Assembly: GCA_964019155.1 (NCBI GenBank)
Contig: OZ025245.1
Span: forward strand, 32,077,545-32,141,544
Length of the DNA: 64,000 nucleotides
Direction: 5' to 3'
From: Osedax fenrisi
Lineage: Eukaryota > Annelida > Polychaeta > Sabellida > Siboglinidae
Position numbers and translations under genes: made by a program. Positions 36,661-49,457 of this stretch are shown here, in pieces (positions within the stretch are counted from its first letter, which is position 1; each line of letters opens with the position of its first letter). Under the pieces are notes generated by a model that was given only the letters and a program-made list of their open reading frames with translations, was not told where the DNA came from and did not search any database.

Positions 36661-37362
36661 TGTGTGTGTAAAACTAGGACAATTTGATGATACTTAGGAT
36701 GTTATATCAGTAAATAGTATATAATATATTATTATATATATTATTGATTGGCATATTTTAAAATAAAAAGAAACTTTATAATGAAATTTATAATAAATAT
36801 ACTAATATTTGTATCTAAAAATTATAAATATGTTGTTTATCATGTATTTGACATGAAATAACATATAGTTTATTTTCACTAAACTGATACTATACAAATT
36901 ATAAATTTTAAAATATAATTGTTCATATATATTTAAAAATTCATACACTTAAACACTTATAAACTTAAATTTATATAATTAATACACATTACAAACACAT
37001 ACACTTTCACACAAAAACATGCTCTTTTTATGATATGAATTTCAAATTTATTTGAAGCGATACTGATACAATAAATTTAAATGTTGAACGAATCGATACT
37101 GACACAGCCACATTTGTGAAAATTCCCATCACTAATATATATATATATATATATGTATATTTATGTATATATAACCTGAATTTAAGCCATATAAATTAAA
37201 TTTTCAATTATGTATATATTGATAAATTTAAAATATTGTTATCTCTATATCTGATAATTACATGTTAATATATATATTATACATTATTTCAATACAAATA
37301 TTATATCTCTATATTATTAACAACATAAACATGACCAGTGCTAATGTACATAATACATAATC

Positions 37363-37461
37363 TAGTTGATGAGAATGAGGAACTACTGAATAATATAGAG
37401 GACATCGAACAACAACTGAAGGATGGCGAGCTGCAGAAACCACAAGCGACTATCTTAAGAT
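37363..37461 (+). CDS. Possible exon, acidic coiled-coil-like
   Basis: After an aatctag acceptor the frame reads DENEELLNNIEDIEQQLKDG and nine more residues, then meets TAA just before an aaag|gttatg donor. The heptad-like, acidic sequence resembles the exons at 38437-39652 on the same strand. A GC-type donor (gatg|gcgagc) would end it in the phase those exons need, but it is a poor match. It could be an upstream exon of that gene or a decayed one. Confidence 0.3.
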
Positions 37462-38436
37462 AAAGGTTATGGTATTAGTATAAGGGTATATTATGGAGGT
37501 AGCGACTACACTATATCGAGGACAGGACATGGTGACCTCCCACTCTCCGTCTGATAATGATACTAACACTATTTACTACATATTACATGGCTATTGCTAG
37601 CATGTAAATAGATAGGCAATACATAGTACTACTATCAATATATCCATTGCTACCATTTGTGGAATATTGGTATCATTTTGTTCCTATATAAACTAGATAT
37701 ATATACTTATAATAATAAAGAAGATATTTTATAAAATATAATATTACTATATGTAATGTGTATTTTATTATTAATTTTGATTTTTTCTACAAATGTATGA
37801 AATTATTCATACATAATCATTTATATCGCTTATATAACTAGATATCCGTATTAGAAAACAGATTACACATTAAAGATCTATATGTCTCCTTTCTATATCG
37901 AATACACATATTAGTAAATGATATACTGTATATCTCATAAACTGTGATCTCTAAGTTGAATACTAATGAGTGTAGGAACATTACTTGTTCTGAGGTAAAT
38001 TCATTTTTAAATAAATGTATTATTTATATTATATTTATAATTCTATTTATTTCATAATATTATAGATAGTATAAATAAAGATGTTAATATTTAATTATAT
38101 AAATATAATTATATATATACAAATTATATACAAATTATAAATATATAATAAGGTTAATAAATGTTAAAAATAGTCAATATTTTATAATTATTGATTTCAT
38201 AAAACATATTTAATTTTTTCACACAATATAAATATTATATAACTTATTCCGCATTAAAAAATTAAATAAGCAACTCCTAAAAAAAACAATATTTTGACAC
38301 TACAATCACCTTAAGCAACGTAATACAATACGATGTCACATGACAATAACATAAAGTATGTCCTGTCCTCAGTATTATATAACTAGAGATATGGAATAAG
38401 TTATAAACCAGACCGTAATGGACTAACACCTCACAG

Positions 38437-39652
38437 GCATTGATAGTGGAAATCAGCAGGAGTGTATCGCCGGTCTAATTAACAAGCTCAAGGTCATCAA
38501 ACGACACTGGCAAGATGCTGATCAGAAGGCAGACGAAGTAGGTACAATATGAGGTGATGCGGTGTGATTAATTGAGAGTTCCGAGCTTGCTTATAACCCT
38601 CAACCAATAGGCTGACAGAGATGCCAGTGCTAAAGACAAATCTCTCAGTGATATGTTAGAGAGAAGGGCTCAATACGAATCAGTTTGTCTACTTAATCAG
38701 CGCACGACCACCTACTGTATATTATATATTAGCATATTATATAAACGGAATACAATATCATATTTTGATCATTTTTAATCATATTATTTTAAGATTTGAT
38801 AATAAAATCAGCTATTAAAATATCAATTCTCATTATTACATAATTGATTATGTAATTAACGTACAATGAATGCGTATATGTTAAGCAAATAACTAAAAAT
38901 TAGTTTATTTTATATTCGTGAATTGCAATAAGTGTAGACAAATAGTGAAGTGCCTTCCACCACAACAACAATCATAGACACTGTGACACAAACTTAACCT
39001 TGACATGACCTCTAACACAGGCAATATACCAACTACCCGAAGCAGTAGAGGAGATTGATGATCTCAAGTCTAACATGAACGTAACGGAAAGGTAGCAATG
39101 CAGCTATGATATTAAATAGAGTGTAACACATAGCATAATAGAACGTATATATCTCATATATATAGATAGATCTATCTATAGATAGATAGATATAAAGTTA
39201 ATTGTAATGAATTAAAACGATATGAAAAAAGCTAAAAAGTATAAAAAAACATAATAATAAATAAAGAATAGGTTTACAAGGGCAGATAAAGTATATAATA
39301 TATAAGTAATAACAATGCGTGTATAACCCCACATGTATAATCATTGTTGTCATTACCTCGCCACTACCCTAACCTTTACGTATCTGATCGCGTATATTGT
39401 CTATAAGAGGGGTGCTGTTACGCATGTCCCCTACTGCACCACCACTAGACCTACACCTATACCCCCACTACCCACTACCTCACCACTACCCTCACCACAT
39501 GCAGACAAAGCGAGGAGTTCACGCAGAACATCGACAAGTGCGAGATAAAGATTAACGACATATTCGATGATGTCCGAGAGCAATGCGGCCTTGACCCCAA
39601 TGAACTCATCGACCTCTGCGAGTTCCACAAGAACACTGTTAGCACACAATAA
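38437..39652 (+). CDS. 3' part of a coiled-coil-like protein gene, four phase-matched exons
   Basis: The exons are 38437-38537, 38611-38682, 39021-39091 and 39505-39652. Acceptors are ctcacag, accaatag, aacacag and acatgcag. Donors are gaa|gtaggt, tca|gtttgt (weak) and aaag|gtagca. All three junctions keep the frame (phases 0, 0 and 2). The protein reads IDSGNQQECIAGLINKLKVI in exon 1, ADRDASAKDKSLSDMLERRA in exon 2, AIYQLPEAVEEIDDLKSNMN in exon 3 and QSEEFTQNIDKCEIKINDIF in exon 4, ending NTVSTQ and TAA. About 130 residues are visible, charged and helix-prone with coiled-coil character and no membrane segment. The first exon lacks two bases of a codon, so upstream exons must exist. I do not recognise the family. 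Confidence 0.6.
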
Positions 39653-39676
39653 CACAAATATTTGAACTTTGTCCTA

Positions 39677-39682
39677 AATAAA
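39677..39682 (+). terminator. Poly(A) signal
   Basis: AATAAA lies 25 bases after the stop codon of the four-exon gene, a suitable distance for its 3' end formation. In such A+T-rich DNA the motif alone means little, and its position is what supports it. Confidence 0.4.
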
Positions 39683-39900
39683 TAGATTTCTCCATCATAC
39701 ATCGCAGCCTCCCACCCCTATCTCTTGTACCATACCTCAAATCACCCCCGCTATCCTCGTTACTCTTTTAATACATTTTCCATTCCATTATTATATGAAA
39801 CTTATATCTATATATTTATATATATATATATATATATATCTTACATATAAATGGTAATATAATTAATAGAGTACAGAATTATACATTTTTAAGAATCACT

Positions 39901-40060
39901 TTAGAGGAGAAATTAAATTGGAGAAAACATATAGATAATTTAGCGATTAAACTTTCTAAAGTTGTATCGATTATACATAAATTAAAATATTCGCTTACTA
40001 TAAAATCATTAAAACTAATTTATAATACATTTTGTCTACCTTATATACATTATATAATAT
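39901..40060 (+). pseudogene. Second LINE reverse transcriptase fragment, 5' half
   Basis: One frame reads LEEKLNWRKHIDNLAIKLSK, continues with VVSIIHKLKYSLTIKSLKLI and ends near PYIHY. This is the pattern of the region after the catalytic motif in LINE reverse transcriptases (L..KL.W..HI..L..K.SK..G.L.K......L..IY...). It is interrupted by the antisense SINE at 40069-40368. It is A+T-rich and of a different family from the LINE at 18.3 and 42.9 kb. Confidence 0.65.
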
Positions 40061-40068
40061 ATAATATA

Positions 40069-40368
40069 TTTTTTTTTATTTATTTATTTTTTATTTGGTG
40101 GAGTCCTTTCATCCCATCCAGGAACTTAGATGAAGTTTTCACTTATAACCATATATGGCTCTAATTTCCCTTTGAATCCGCTCTCATGTTAAGGCATCCA
40201 TGGTTTTAACGAGAGCCGATCATTTATTTATACACAATTATATAAGATCACTTCTAAATAATATTTTAAGAACCATTTTATAAAATTAATTAATGGTCCG
40301 GACGAGGGTCGAATCCGTGTCCTACTGCTTGTGTGTCTGACGCCTTAGCCACTGAGCCACACAGGCAG
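40069..40368 (-). mobile_element. tRNA-derived SINE, copy 2, inserted in a LINE
   Basis: It matches 17312-17600 along its whole length with few differences. The most notable is gattcgaccc in place of the cleaner box B. Its A-rich tail is the T-run at about 40069-40092. It sits antisense between two halves of a LINE reverse transcriptase frame (39901-40060 and 40427-40558). The string attatataatata occurs on both sides and could be the target duplication, though A+T-rich repeats make this uncertain. Confidence 0.85.
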
Positions 40369-40426
40369 TTTTAAATAATTAAATAATTTTTTTATATAAT
40401 TATATAATATAAATAGATTAATTGTT

Positions 40427-40558
40427 ATACAAAATAAAGAAATCAGAGCTATTTTCAATATTTCAAATAGATGTAATACAGATAAATATTATAAAATACT
40501 GAATATCTTGATATTTAATGATATTGTAAAATTAAATACTCTAAATTTATGTTTATGA
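40427..40558 (+). pseudogene. Second LINE fragment, 3' half beyond the SINE
   Basis: The frame resumes after the SINE as IQNKEIRAIFNISNRCNTDK, then YYKILNILIFNDIVKLNTLN, and stops at 40556. This fits the LINE pattern (LQKKAIR.I......T..LF..L.IL...D..KLN) that normally follows the half at 39901-40060. No further LINE sequence is clear downstream. Confidence 0.6.
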
Positions 40559-40559
40559 T

Positions 40560-41870
40560 TATTAATAATTTTACACTAATCATTATCAAAAATATGTTCT
40601 CTGTTAAAAAATGTATTATAGTTAAGGTAAATTTTTAAATTTATTATTTCTTCTATCCATCTAAATATAAACAAATTTTGCATAACTTACAAGTCATTTT
40701 TTATGGAATCTTCTTGAAAATAGATTTAAATGATTCAAAAGTTATTTCAAAATTCATACTTGTCACCGTGCTAAGTATGGTATAATAAACAAATCCTTAA
40801 AAAGTCATATTTGTTTTATTAGAATATAATATGTATTATTATTATTAAATTAATATATTACAAAATTTAATAAATATTATTTTTTTAGGATTTCTTGTCT
40901 GATTTATTATAAATATAAGTATATTATAATTTTAATATTACAAATAATAAATAATGTATACTCTAGTGAATATTATATATTTATTCAAAAAATACATTGA
41001 TATATGACTCATATGACTGTAAACTAAATTAATTATATAATCATTATAATAATGTATATATAAAATAATTAATTTATAATTAGAATAAATATCATTAATA
41101 TTAAATACAAAATAACTGTAATTAATTTCCGAATAAATGTCATCATTATTAACTAAATATATATAAATATTAAACATATAGTCAGCTATCATATTATTAA
41201 TATTTTAAATATTTTTCAAATAAAAATATAAAATAGTTAAGTGAACGAATTATATTGTAAGGGTTGTAAAAATTGTAATTGTCAAATCCAATTCTTAGAA
41301 ATGAAAAAGTCGAGTCTATTTAAAAATTGTTATAATCGAATCTCTAGTTGATTTTTCTATTTTAATATTTAAAGTATTGAATAAATATTCTAATAAAATA
41401 TAAAAATATTATAAATTATAATAAATATAACAATTACACATTATATATATATATATAAGTAAAATAATTTAATTAATATTTACTGGAACAATTTCATAGT
41501 TAAAGTAATGACATGATGTCTGTTCGCTATCTCTGAAATGGTAACTTTTTGTACTCAAAAATAGATAATTTTAAGTAATATATTTACCTTTATTTCAATG
41601 AATTTAAAATGTGCATAGATATCACCAGAAATTTGTATCCATTTGTAAATAAAATTCATTCATTATATTACTTATTTTTCTATTTAAATATTTTAAATAT
41701 TATTAATATTTCAAATTTATTTATAAATTACTTTTGAATTGAATAATGTTTTCTTATATTCTTTATGTCAACATTCCAAATGATATAATGTCTATTCAAT
41801 TATATTACGATTGTAATCTGTAATTTAAAACATCTTTCATCGATCACTTACTAGGCTGTAATGTAACTAG
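40560..41870. other. A+T-rich stretch, nothing recognised
   Basis: It is very A+T-rich throughout. The 84-codon minus-strand frame at 40938-41192 is Tyr/Ile/Asn-rich low-complexity translation and is not supported as a gene. Confidence 0.5.
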
Positions 41871-41881
41871 ATATAAATCAC

Positions 41882-42073
41882 CTGTAGCTAAACAGTCCCA
41901 GTAGAGCATACAGCAGTGGTATTATAGACCCATCATCGCATACATTAACACATAGGTAACACTGATTAACACCACCACTGTACACACACACACTACATGA
42001 GTGTAATGCCTCCCCTTCACTCGCTATACATACGTTAAAGTTATCATAGGAAATACACACATTTGTTGGATAC
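41882..42073 (-). CDS. Possible Cys-rich exon, unrecognised
   Basis: On the minus strand an acaag acceptor precedes a 192-base open segment ending at ctacag|gtgatt. It reads YPTNVCISYDNFNVCIASEG, then EALHSCSVCVYSGGVNQCYL, then a hydrophobic end (IIPLLYALLGLF). Nine Cys in 63 residues are unlike random translation of A+T-rich DNA, and G+C is about twice that of the flanks. If no splicing occurs the frame stops just after. No partner exons or known domain were recognised. Confidence 0.3.
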
Positions 42074-42577
42074 CTTGTATCTTATAGATATTGAAATTCT
42101 AAGGATATATTTATACATCCATTTTGTTGAGTCACTTTTTACGACACGATAGACTTTCAAAGTTACGTAAAATTACATAACAAATGAATCTGAACAAAAT
42201 ATTTTCCTTTTATTCTACACATGCTCAGATAGATTGATATTGTTAATATAACATATTAATAATTTAAATTTGATATATATTTGACATTTTTAAACCTTAA
42301 ATATGGATTTGAGAACACGGAATTATTTTCCATCGTATTTTAATCTATCACAATTATCATAAACAAAATATAGATAATATAGAATCATTTAGTTTTCTAA
42401 ATATCATAGTCATACGCAGGCCACATACAACTGGTATTGAAGAGTTCTACCTGTATCGCAACTTCTATCATACGAGATAGAAGTATTCATGTCACTTTTA
42501 TTAAAATTCATTATATGACAACCTTTAAATTAAAAAGATTAAAAAAAATAATTATACTTATTTACTTTTTTTCATTA

Positions 42578-42630
<53 letters not shown>
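42578..42630. repeat. (AT)n microsatellite
   Basis: An alternating a/t tract of about 50 bases, the longest pure run in the window. Others lie at 25340-25432, 27516-27552, 31818-31846, 39814-39840 and 43911-43936. Confidence 0.9.
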
Positions 42631-42633
<3 letters not shown>

Positions 42634-42827
42634 ATTGATATAAAGAAAGCTTTTCTTTATATCGATGATAATAACATGTAATTTTGTAATTTTGTAATTT
42701 TATAAATATAATTTTATATCATAATATATGTTAATAATATTGAGTATAATGAATTCTAGAATAAATGTTATCTAATAAGTATTTATAAAATATAAAGTTT
42801 AGTTTAAAGTATTAAATATAAAAATTT

Positions 42828-43895
42828 GAATGAATATTCTACTAACTTTATTGATAACATTCTATACATCATGACTTCTATTTCATCCCTCCTACCAAGT
42901 AGCTATGTTCCGGCATCTATATTTATAAACCAATCTCATATTACTTTTCTGAATTCTCTATTCATTCATATTTTCACAATATATGATCTTATGGTCTATT
43001 CTCGGCCCTCTCCTCATCTCAATATATATCCCCCTTATCCATTAATACATATATACGCCATTACAATTAGAGAACTCTATTCCTTCTTGCCCCACTCCTC
43101 CAATGTATTATCAGATAACTCCTAATTATGTAAATGTTCTTCAACTATTAGATTACGACTTCTCTCGAACAACCTTCTTCTTAACTCTTCTAAATCTGCA
43201 TTTCTCAATATTACATCAAACTATTATTGTTGTTGTCCTCCTGTTGTCATTGGCATTCACTTTATCACTCCATCCTCATCTGTCCTAAATATTGGTGTTA
43301 CTTTAGAAACTAACTATTTCCTCTATTCCCACATATATAATATATCAAAATCAGCCAATTATCACCTCTTCAAAATTCATCTCATAAGAAAGGACCTAAC
43401 TCACGCTTTTACCACTATCCTCATAAATTCACTCGTACCTTCTCGTATTGACTACTGCTCCTCCTTACTCTATCACCTTCTAAACACTTTACTTTTCCCC
43501 TTAAACTGCAGATTCTTTCATCTCTAAGCAGTGCTTATTAAGCACCATTTTCTCCATGAATCTCTTTAATCATTCAACTAATGACTCTCACCAATGTATA
43601 TTTAACTAGTTTCCTCTAAAAATACGCTTTATTCTACACCTCCTCTCACTCGCTCAAAAATACATTTAATCTCTATCCTCCTTATATGACTTCACTACGA
43701 ACACTAAGACGCAATTGACTTCCTTACACTCCGATATTTCCAAAAAATCATGATTTTCCTATATTATTCCACCCCTACAGAAATCATATTTATATCTATG
43801 TATTTTTGTTGTCGTTCATTATATTGTATTGTTATGTAAACCTACTAGGGGTAGTCATACCTGTGATAAGTGCTAATAAATCCTATAATCATCAT
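42828..43895 (+). pseudogene. Non-LTR (LINE) reverse transcriptase remnant, copy 2
   Basis: This is the inverted counterpart of 18256-19330, with the same truncation point and the same 3' (atc)-rich end. The conserved block reads SILGPLLISIYIPLI at about 42997-43044. The frame then shifts, and the later LINE blocks (SANYHLFKIHLIRKDLTHAF-like, then ILINSLVPSRIDYC) follow. Identical break points and shared flanks on the 3' side show that it arose by copying a DNA segment, not by a second retrotransposition. Confidence 0.7.
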
Positions 43896-43904
43896 ATAGT
43901 ATAT

Positions 43905-43940
<36 letters not shown>

Positions 43941-44384
43941 ATATATTCCTATATATCTGATTAATGTAATATCAATCTTATATAAAATAATGTGATCGTA
44001 TATTTGAATAGATCGAATGTCTAGAATGGGAAAGAGTTGAACTCAAACAGAACATCAGAAAACTCTCTCAATCACCGGCAAGAGGTTCCATTATCATCAT
44101 TACGATAGACTACAGCAACAATAGAACCCTAACCCCGTACATAGGGTGATGATCCAGTGCCTGTCTCTGTACCAGGTCTCTCATGTGAACATCACAACAT
44201 CAAGGAGCAGAAGGAGAATATAGATCACTAATCAAGCTCTAAGATAAAGACGTACACTGAAATACAAGAGGGCAGGATTAGGGTTAGCAGCACGTAGCTT
44301 TGTGTGTAATAATAATGATTAGTTATTGTAAAGCCTCGTTCACAACAACAAAGTAACCAGATATCATGACCTATAGCTTAATAG
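42828..44384. repeat. Inverted partner of 17804-19330
   Basis: It matches the reverse complement of 17804-19330 over its whole length. In the flank, the minus-strand segment of copy 1 is seen here on the plus strand as ECLEWERVELKQNIRKLSQS, open where copy 1 has a stop. It may be an old exon of a coiled-coil protein. Neither copy has a clear flanking splice pair. Confidence 0.8.
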
Positions 44385-44919
44385 CTTAATAGATTATAGA
44401 TTAATAGATTAATAAACTTAACAGGGCTGTCGTGTGACCTTAGACTAACACAAAATGTGTGGTTTATTTTAAGGGTATAATTAATAAGAAAAATATAGTC
44501 CAATGATAATGATAATCTGTTAATTTATAATATCCTATGAACGCATTAACATACTTGTATGTAATTCTAACTCTCTCTCAACTCGTAGAGGATTATAGCT
44601 ATAGCTACTGTATAAAATGTAAATTAAAATATAAAGATGTGACTTTATTAGTATACGTTCATACCTCTACACAGTTAAAACACCATGTATAATATGTTGA
44701 CATTCATCATTATAACCTACGACCATTAAGGTCAACGTAAATATAAGGCGTATTCTGTCCTCACTTTCACATGTTAAATATATTATGTACTCTATGCTAA
44801 ACTTTATTGGATAGCTATATATTCTACATTATTAAATGTCCTAGTTTGCTTTGTGATTCATTATATAGGTATATTAATTGTATAACATATATTCAGTGCC
44901 CTATAACTATCAAATAATA

Positions 44920-45070
44920 CAGAACCCTAAACAATCACCCTTAGCCTCCACTACCCCCGGTGCTGCCAGCAAAGTGTCCACAGCCACCATTGTCTACCAC
45001 AGATTGGCATTAGCACCACTGTTGACCACTGGGCAGTGTATTCAATGCAGCTAAGCAACACTAATGCATT
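44920..45070 (+). other. G+C-rich island with short open frame
   Basis: About 150 bases of balanced composition stand in an A+T desert. One plus-strand frame reads ASTTPGAASKVSTATIVYHR and continues to a TAA at about 45053. No splice pair or homology is seen. It could be a lone exon, a transposon piece or a transferred fragment. Confidence 0.25.
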
Positions 45071-45074
45071 ACTC

Positions 45075-48000
45075 ATGTATATACACATGTGTGTGTGCAT
45101 ATATAATTCACTTATGTATTTCGGCTATATTATTGTAATTTATTTCGTTGTCAATATATTTACATATATTTATTTATAATCTTTTCTAATTGTACATATA
45201 ATTGATAACAATTAAAATAATACTATTTTTAATATTTTAATATTAAAATAAATATATTAAATTACATTCATAAAATTCTACTTTTTATTATATCTTATTT
45301 ATTTGTATTAATATTTTATATAATACATGAATTATTAAAAATAAATATAAAAATGTAAAATTAAATATAATATTATGTAAATATACTTAATGATATATAG
45401 ATAGAAATGTATGTAACATAATTAGATATCCAAGAAACTTAATATATCATTGACATTTTATCTGTCCATTAGATTCTGAGTTAGCTGAATCCTTCTATAT
45501 ATATTATTTAATATAATTATTAGAATATAGAAAATATAGATAACCTATCCATCATTTAACATAATAAATATATGACATATATTAATTCACAAACAAATGT
45601 ATTAACATTATGAAGCATTCAATATTCATTATTTCTGTATATATTCAGCTACATCATATTATAAACTATTATACTATAATTATTATAAACAATTTATAAT
45701 AGACCCTTGTGAAAATAACCCTACCTGATAATTATTATATACTTGAATTAATTTGTATTTTGTAATTTTATATTATAATAATAGCTTGATTAATAAAATA
45801 TACTATATATGACTATACATTATTTAAATAATTTGAATGTAAATATATATATATATATAATTTAAGTAAGTAAATAATGTACATATTTCTAATTATTAAC
45901 AATTATATATGTAGATATTCAGGTAACATGATGTATTGTTACACTAGTATTTCATATAGAATATTAACACTTGCAGTTCTCTTTATTATATCATTATTGT
46001 TGTTCTGTATGCTTTATTGTCTATCAAATATATATATTATCGAATAATAATATTAATTAAGATATGAATAATAAACAAGTATTTATATTCTATTCATTTA
46101 TATGCAGTATACATTTTTATGATAATACATAATTATATGTCAAGTTTAAATTGATCAATTTGATTTGTAAAGGTTTAAATTATATCATACTTTTTATTTC
46201 AAACTATATACTACAAAAATATAAATTAATAAGTTAGAATAAATATTTATAATTAGTTCCTTGTAATTATATTGATTTATAAATAGATACCGGTATATAT
46301 TAAATAATTATAAGCTCTTAGGTATAAATAAGTAAAATTGTAAAACAATGTGTATGAAGTTATCACGTTCACGTATGGCTTATTTCAAGGTTATGTCCTC
46401 GATGAACTCTACAATCACACACGTGAGTTATTTAATATGTCTAGTATAACAACATTAAATAATGAATGTATATTAAAGATTTACAACTCTTATCAATCCT
46501 TTCAGTACATTTAATTATTATATAGCTCTATAAAATCATCGTAGACATACTTTTCACAATAATATATTACTTGAAGGTGCAATCTGACATTATATGTATA
46601 ATATTTCAATTTTCTAATTTTTTTTTATTACGTATTATCCATGTTAATTATCTTATTTATCACATTGTAAAATATATTAAATTATGTTTTTCATTCATAT
46701 GAGTATTTCTATCAATATAAAGTGTTTTACGAGATCAATCGAATTAAAAATCATATGAAATTGACAAGACTATTTATTTAAAAAAAACTGTCAATGTCAT
46801 TTTCTCTAGTTTATACTTTTTGCACTTAGTAAGCATACAAAGCCTACTACTTCTTTGATTATTAATATTATTATATGAAATGTGTACTGTATATAAATAA
46901 CATGTAATACTATATTAATATTGATAGGATATTACATTATACTTTATATTTTTTAAATAATTATAATAAACAAATATTTCACCTATTTTAAACTATTTTT
47001 GTTACATCATTTTAAACAAATTATATTTATATAAAGTCAATACTTTTATATAGTTTTATTTATATATAGTAGAATAATATGTATTGAATAAAAAAAAATT
47101 AATTCATTATATTTATTAGTTTAGTTTCCTTAGCATTTTATCCTGAGCTAGAATTAACATGGTAACCCCAATCCGAGCTTGTACCCTTAATATTAATTAT
47201 ATTATAATTTAGTGTAATTTTTATGTTTTTAAGCTAAATATATTTTAGACTCGTATTTAAAAATTAAATGTTTATTTTTGATGACAAACTTATTTCTAAC
47301 ATTATCTTTATTTTTAAAAATCTAATATTATTCTATAAATTAAATACATTCATACTAAATTTAGTTATTAATTCCCAAATCTCATTTATTTATGTTTACT
47401 TCTCAATTTAGACTATATTTTACTTTTCGAGTTTCATATATATGTTAAGTCATCATATACATATATATGTATGCACACATTTAGGAATTTAAAATTTAAA
47501 ATTAATTTGATTATTATATTAATCTAATTCGTAAATTCAATACTCTTATATTAGACTTTTTTTTTACATTTGATTAAATTCTAAAATATAAATTTGTTAT
47601 TATATCAATATTTCATAATCTCAAATATTTTGATTATAATATACTTTTTGATTTCATTAATTAATATTCTCATATATTCTTGAGTTATTACCAGTCTATA
47701 TGTATAACTATGTAAATATTTTATATCAAGTATTAATTATTATAAATTTTCACTAATTATGTATAGGAATGATATACTTTCTTATTGGATATAATAGTAA
47801 TATAATCTACTATTCCCATTGGATATGGCACTACAGTTTTAGATGCACTTCTATTGTTATCTTACATATTTCTCTACCTAGAAATACATAGAATATATGA
47901 TGAATTATTTATAATTAAAATACAATAAATGGTCAAATATAACAATTTTTGATTTTTTAATGTAAAAAATACAAATTAATTTAAATTATTTACCGAAAAA

Positions 48001-48480
48001 AATGTATTACAACAAATTTATTATACGATATACATATTATTTTGTATTGAATGTAAATCATAATTGTAGCTTAATATAAGTATCTAACAAATTATAGAAA
48101 TATGAATTTATACTATCATATTTGCCTATATTTCTTATTATTAATTACCAATGTTATTTAAATTAGATACATTTTAATTTTAAATTTCATTATCTCTATG
48201 TTATCATTCATTTTATTCTATTATTAATTTATAAAATATCATTGATATAAAAAATATAGATCCTAAATATCATTCTTTATCAAACAATTTTTTCTATTAT
48301 ATACTAACAGTACATAAATAGTAAATAAGTTATTAATATTATTGAGTAATAAATAATATAAATATTTATAAACATTTTTAATGATTACTTTATTAAACAA
48401 TATTGGACATTTACGTAGACACACATTTTATGTAGACACCTCACATACATAATGCATCATAGTTCATTGACATGATACAT
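45075..48480. other. 3.4 kb A+T desert
   Basis: No gene, transposon end or repeat family was recognised here. It contains only A+T-rich DNA with short (at)n runs. Confidence 0.6.
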
Positions 48481-48540
48481 TAGGAACTCTAGAATGCTTC
48501 CAGAATATTCCTTCTTCACGGGTTCATCGTTACTTGATTA

Positions 48541-48674
48541 CTATCGCGAGTCTTTCTTCATCTTGGAACACATTCGATCTCGTACATCTAGATCCTTCAA
48601 CAGTTGTGTGTCCTTCACTATGTCCTTCTCGTGTATTTCCTCATTCAGACATTGGTTGCTGAACTTATGTTTCA
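48541..48674 (-). CDS. Probable last exon of an unrecognised helical protein
   Basis: After a ttacctag acceptor the minus strand reads KHKFSNQCLNEEIHEKDIVK, then DTQLLKDLDVRDRMCSKMKK, then DSR and TAG. The strongly charged, helix-prone sequence and raised G+C suggest real coding. It needs one base from an upstream exon. The exon at 49887-50023 ends in the wrong phase for a direct join. A 27-base candidate microexon near 48760 (between atttcag and gtaata) would accept that exon's phase, but it does not hand on the right phase either, so the model is incomplete or broken. Confidence 0.4.
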
Positions 48675-49384
48675 CTAGGTAATGATGCCAGCACATGTAG
48701 TCAATGAGGGAATAAGACTACCGGTGTTTGTAGTATCACTCCTCTATTACCTCTTCATAGACATCCTATGTGTAGCACTGAAATGGAGGTGGGTATATCA
48801 TTGAAATGGAGTAAGAGAGTGTAGCATAGTACTGAGGGTGATAGGGATATAGTGAGGTGGTATAGAAGTTAATGATGTTACATAGTAGTAGGGGTGTAGA
48901 AGGAGGGTTATGTAGTATAATGATGGTGTACTAGAATTAGGGCTCTAGTAATATATGATAACGATAGTAAAAGGAGATTTCACAATAATGGAACATACAC
49001 ATGTGTGTAGAGATACTATTCAGTGAGAGCTAGATCATGTTATTACACTAGAGGTCATTGTAGTATCACTGAGGTCAACGTTATGTTATATTAGTATGTA
49101 ATACTGTAATATGGAAATGATTACTGAACCTATATAATACTATGTAAAGGATCCATGAGTTAGTAGATAACAATAAACTCTATAGGGAACTATAAATAGA
49201 TTATTAATAGAGAATATAATTAATAGTTGTACTTATTTCATATGGTAACTTTTAAATAGTAAATCTGCATATTATATGTAACCATATTGCATATTACACT
49301 AATATATATATAATTATATTATATTTATATTATTATATATATATATATATTAATATAAAATCACTTATATTATTTAAGCCCCCT

Positions 49385-49457
49385 ATGTATTAGGTATGTA
49401 TGGGGTTTAAATAAGCCCTACAGCATGTGTATATGAAGACTTAGCCTGCTGAGCTAC
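49385..49457 (-). tRNA. tRNA-like sequence, degenerate
   Basis: On the minus strand a 73-base stretch starts ttagggtagctcagcagg, matching the box A consensus, and ends cctaa, which pairs with the first five bases. The box B position reads atttaaacc, with two mismatches to consensus, and the T and anticodon stems do not fold well. It is more likely a tRNA pseudogene or SINE head than a working tRNA. Confidence 0.25.

Noticed and set aside
39431..39702. Minus-strand frames of 74 and 75 codons over the last exon
   Set aside because: The plus-strand exon joins three others in phase and ends at a stop with a poly(A) signal. The minus frames have no such support.
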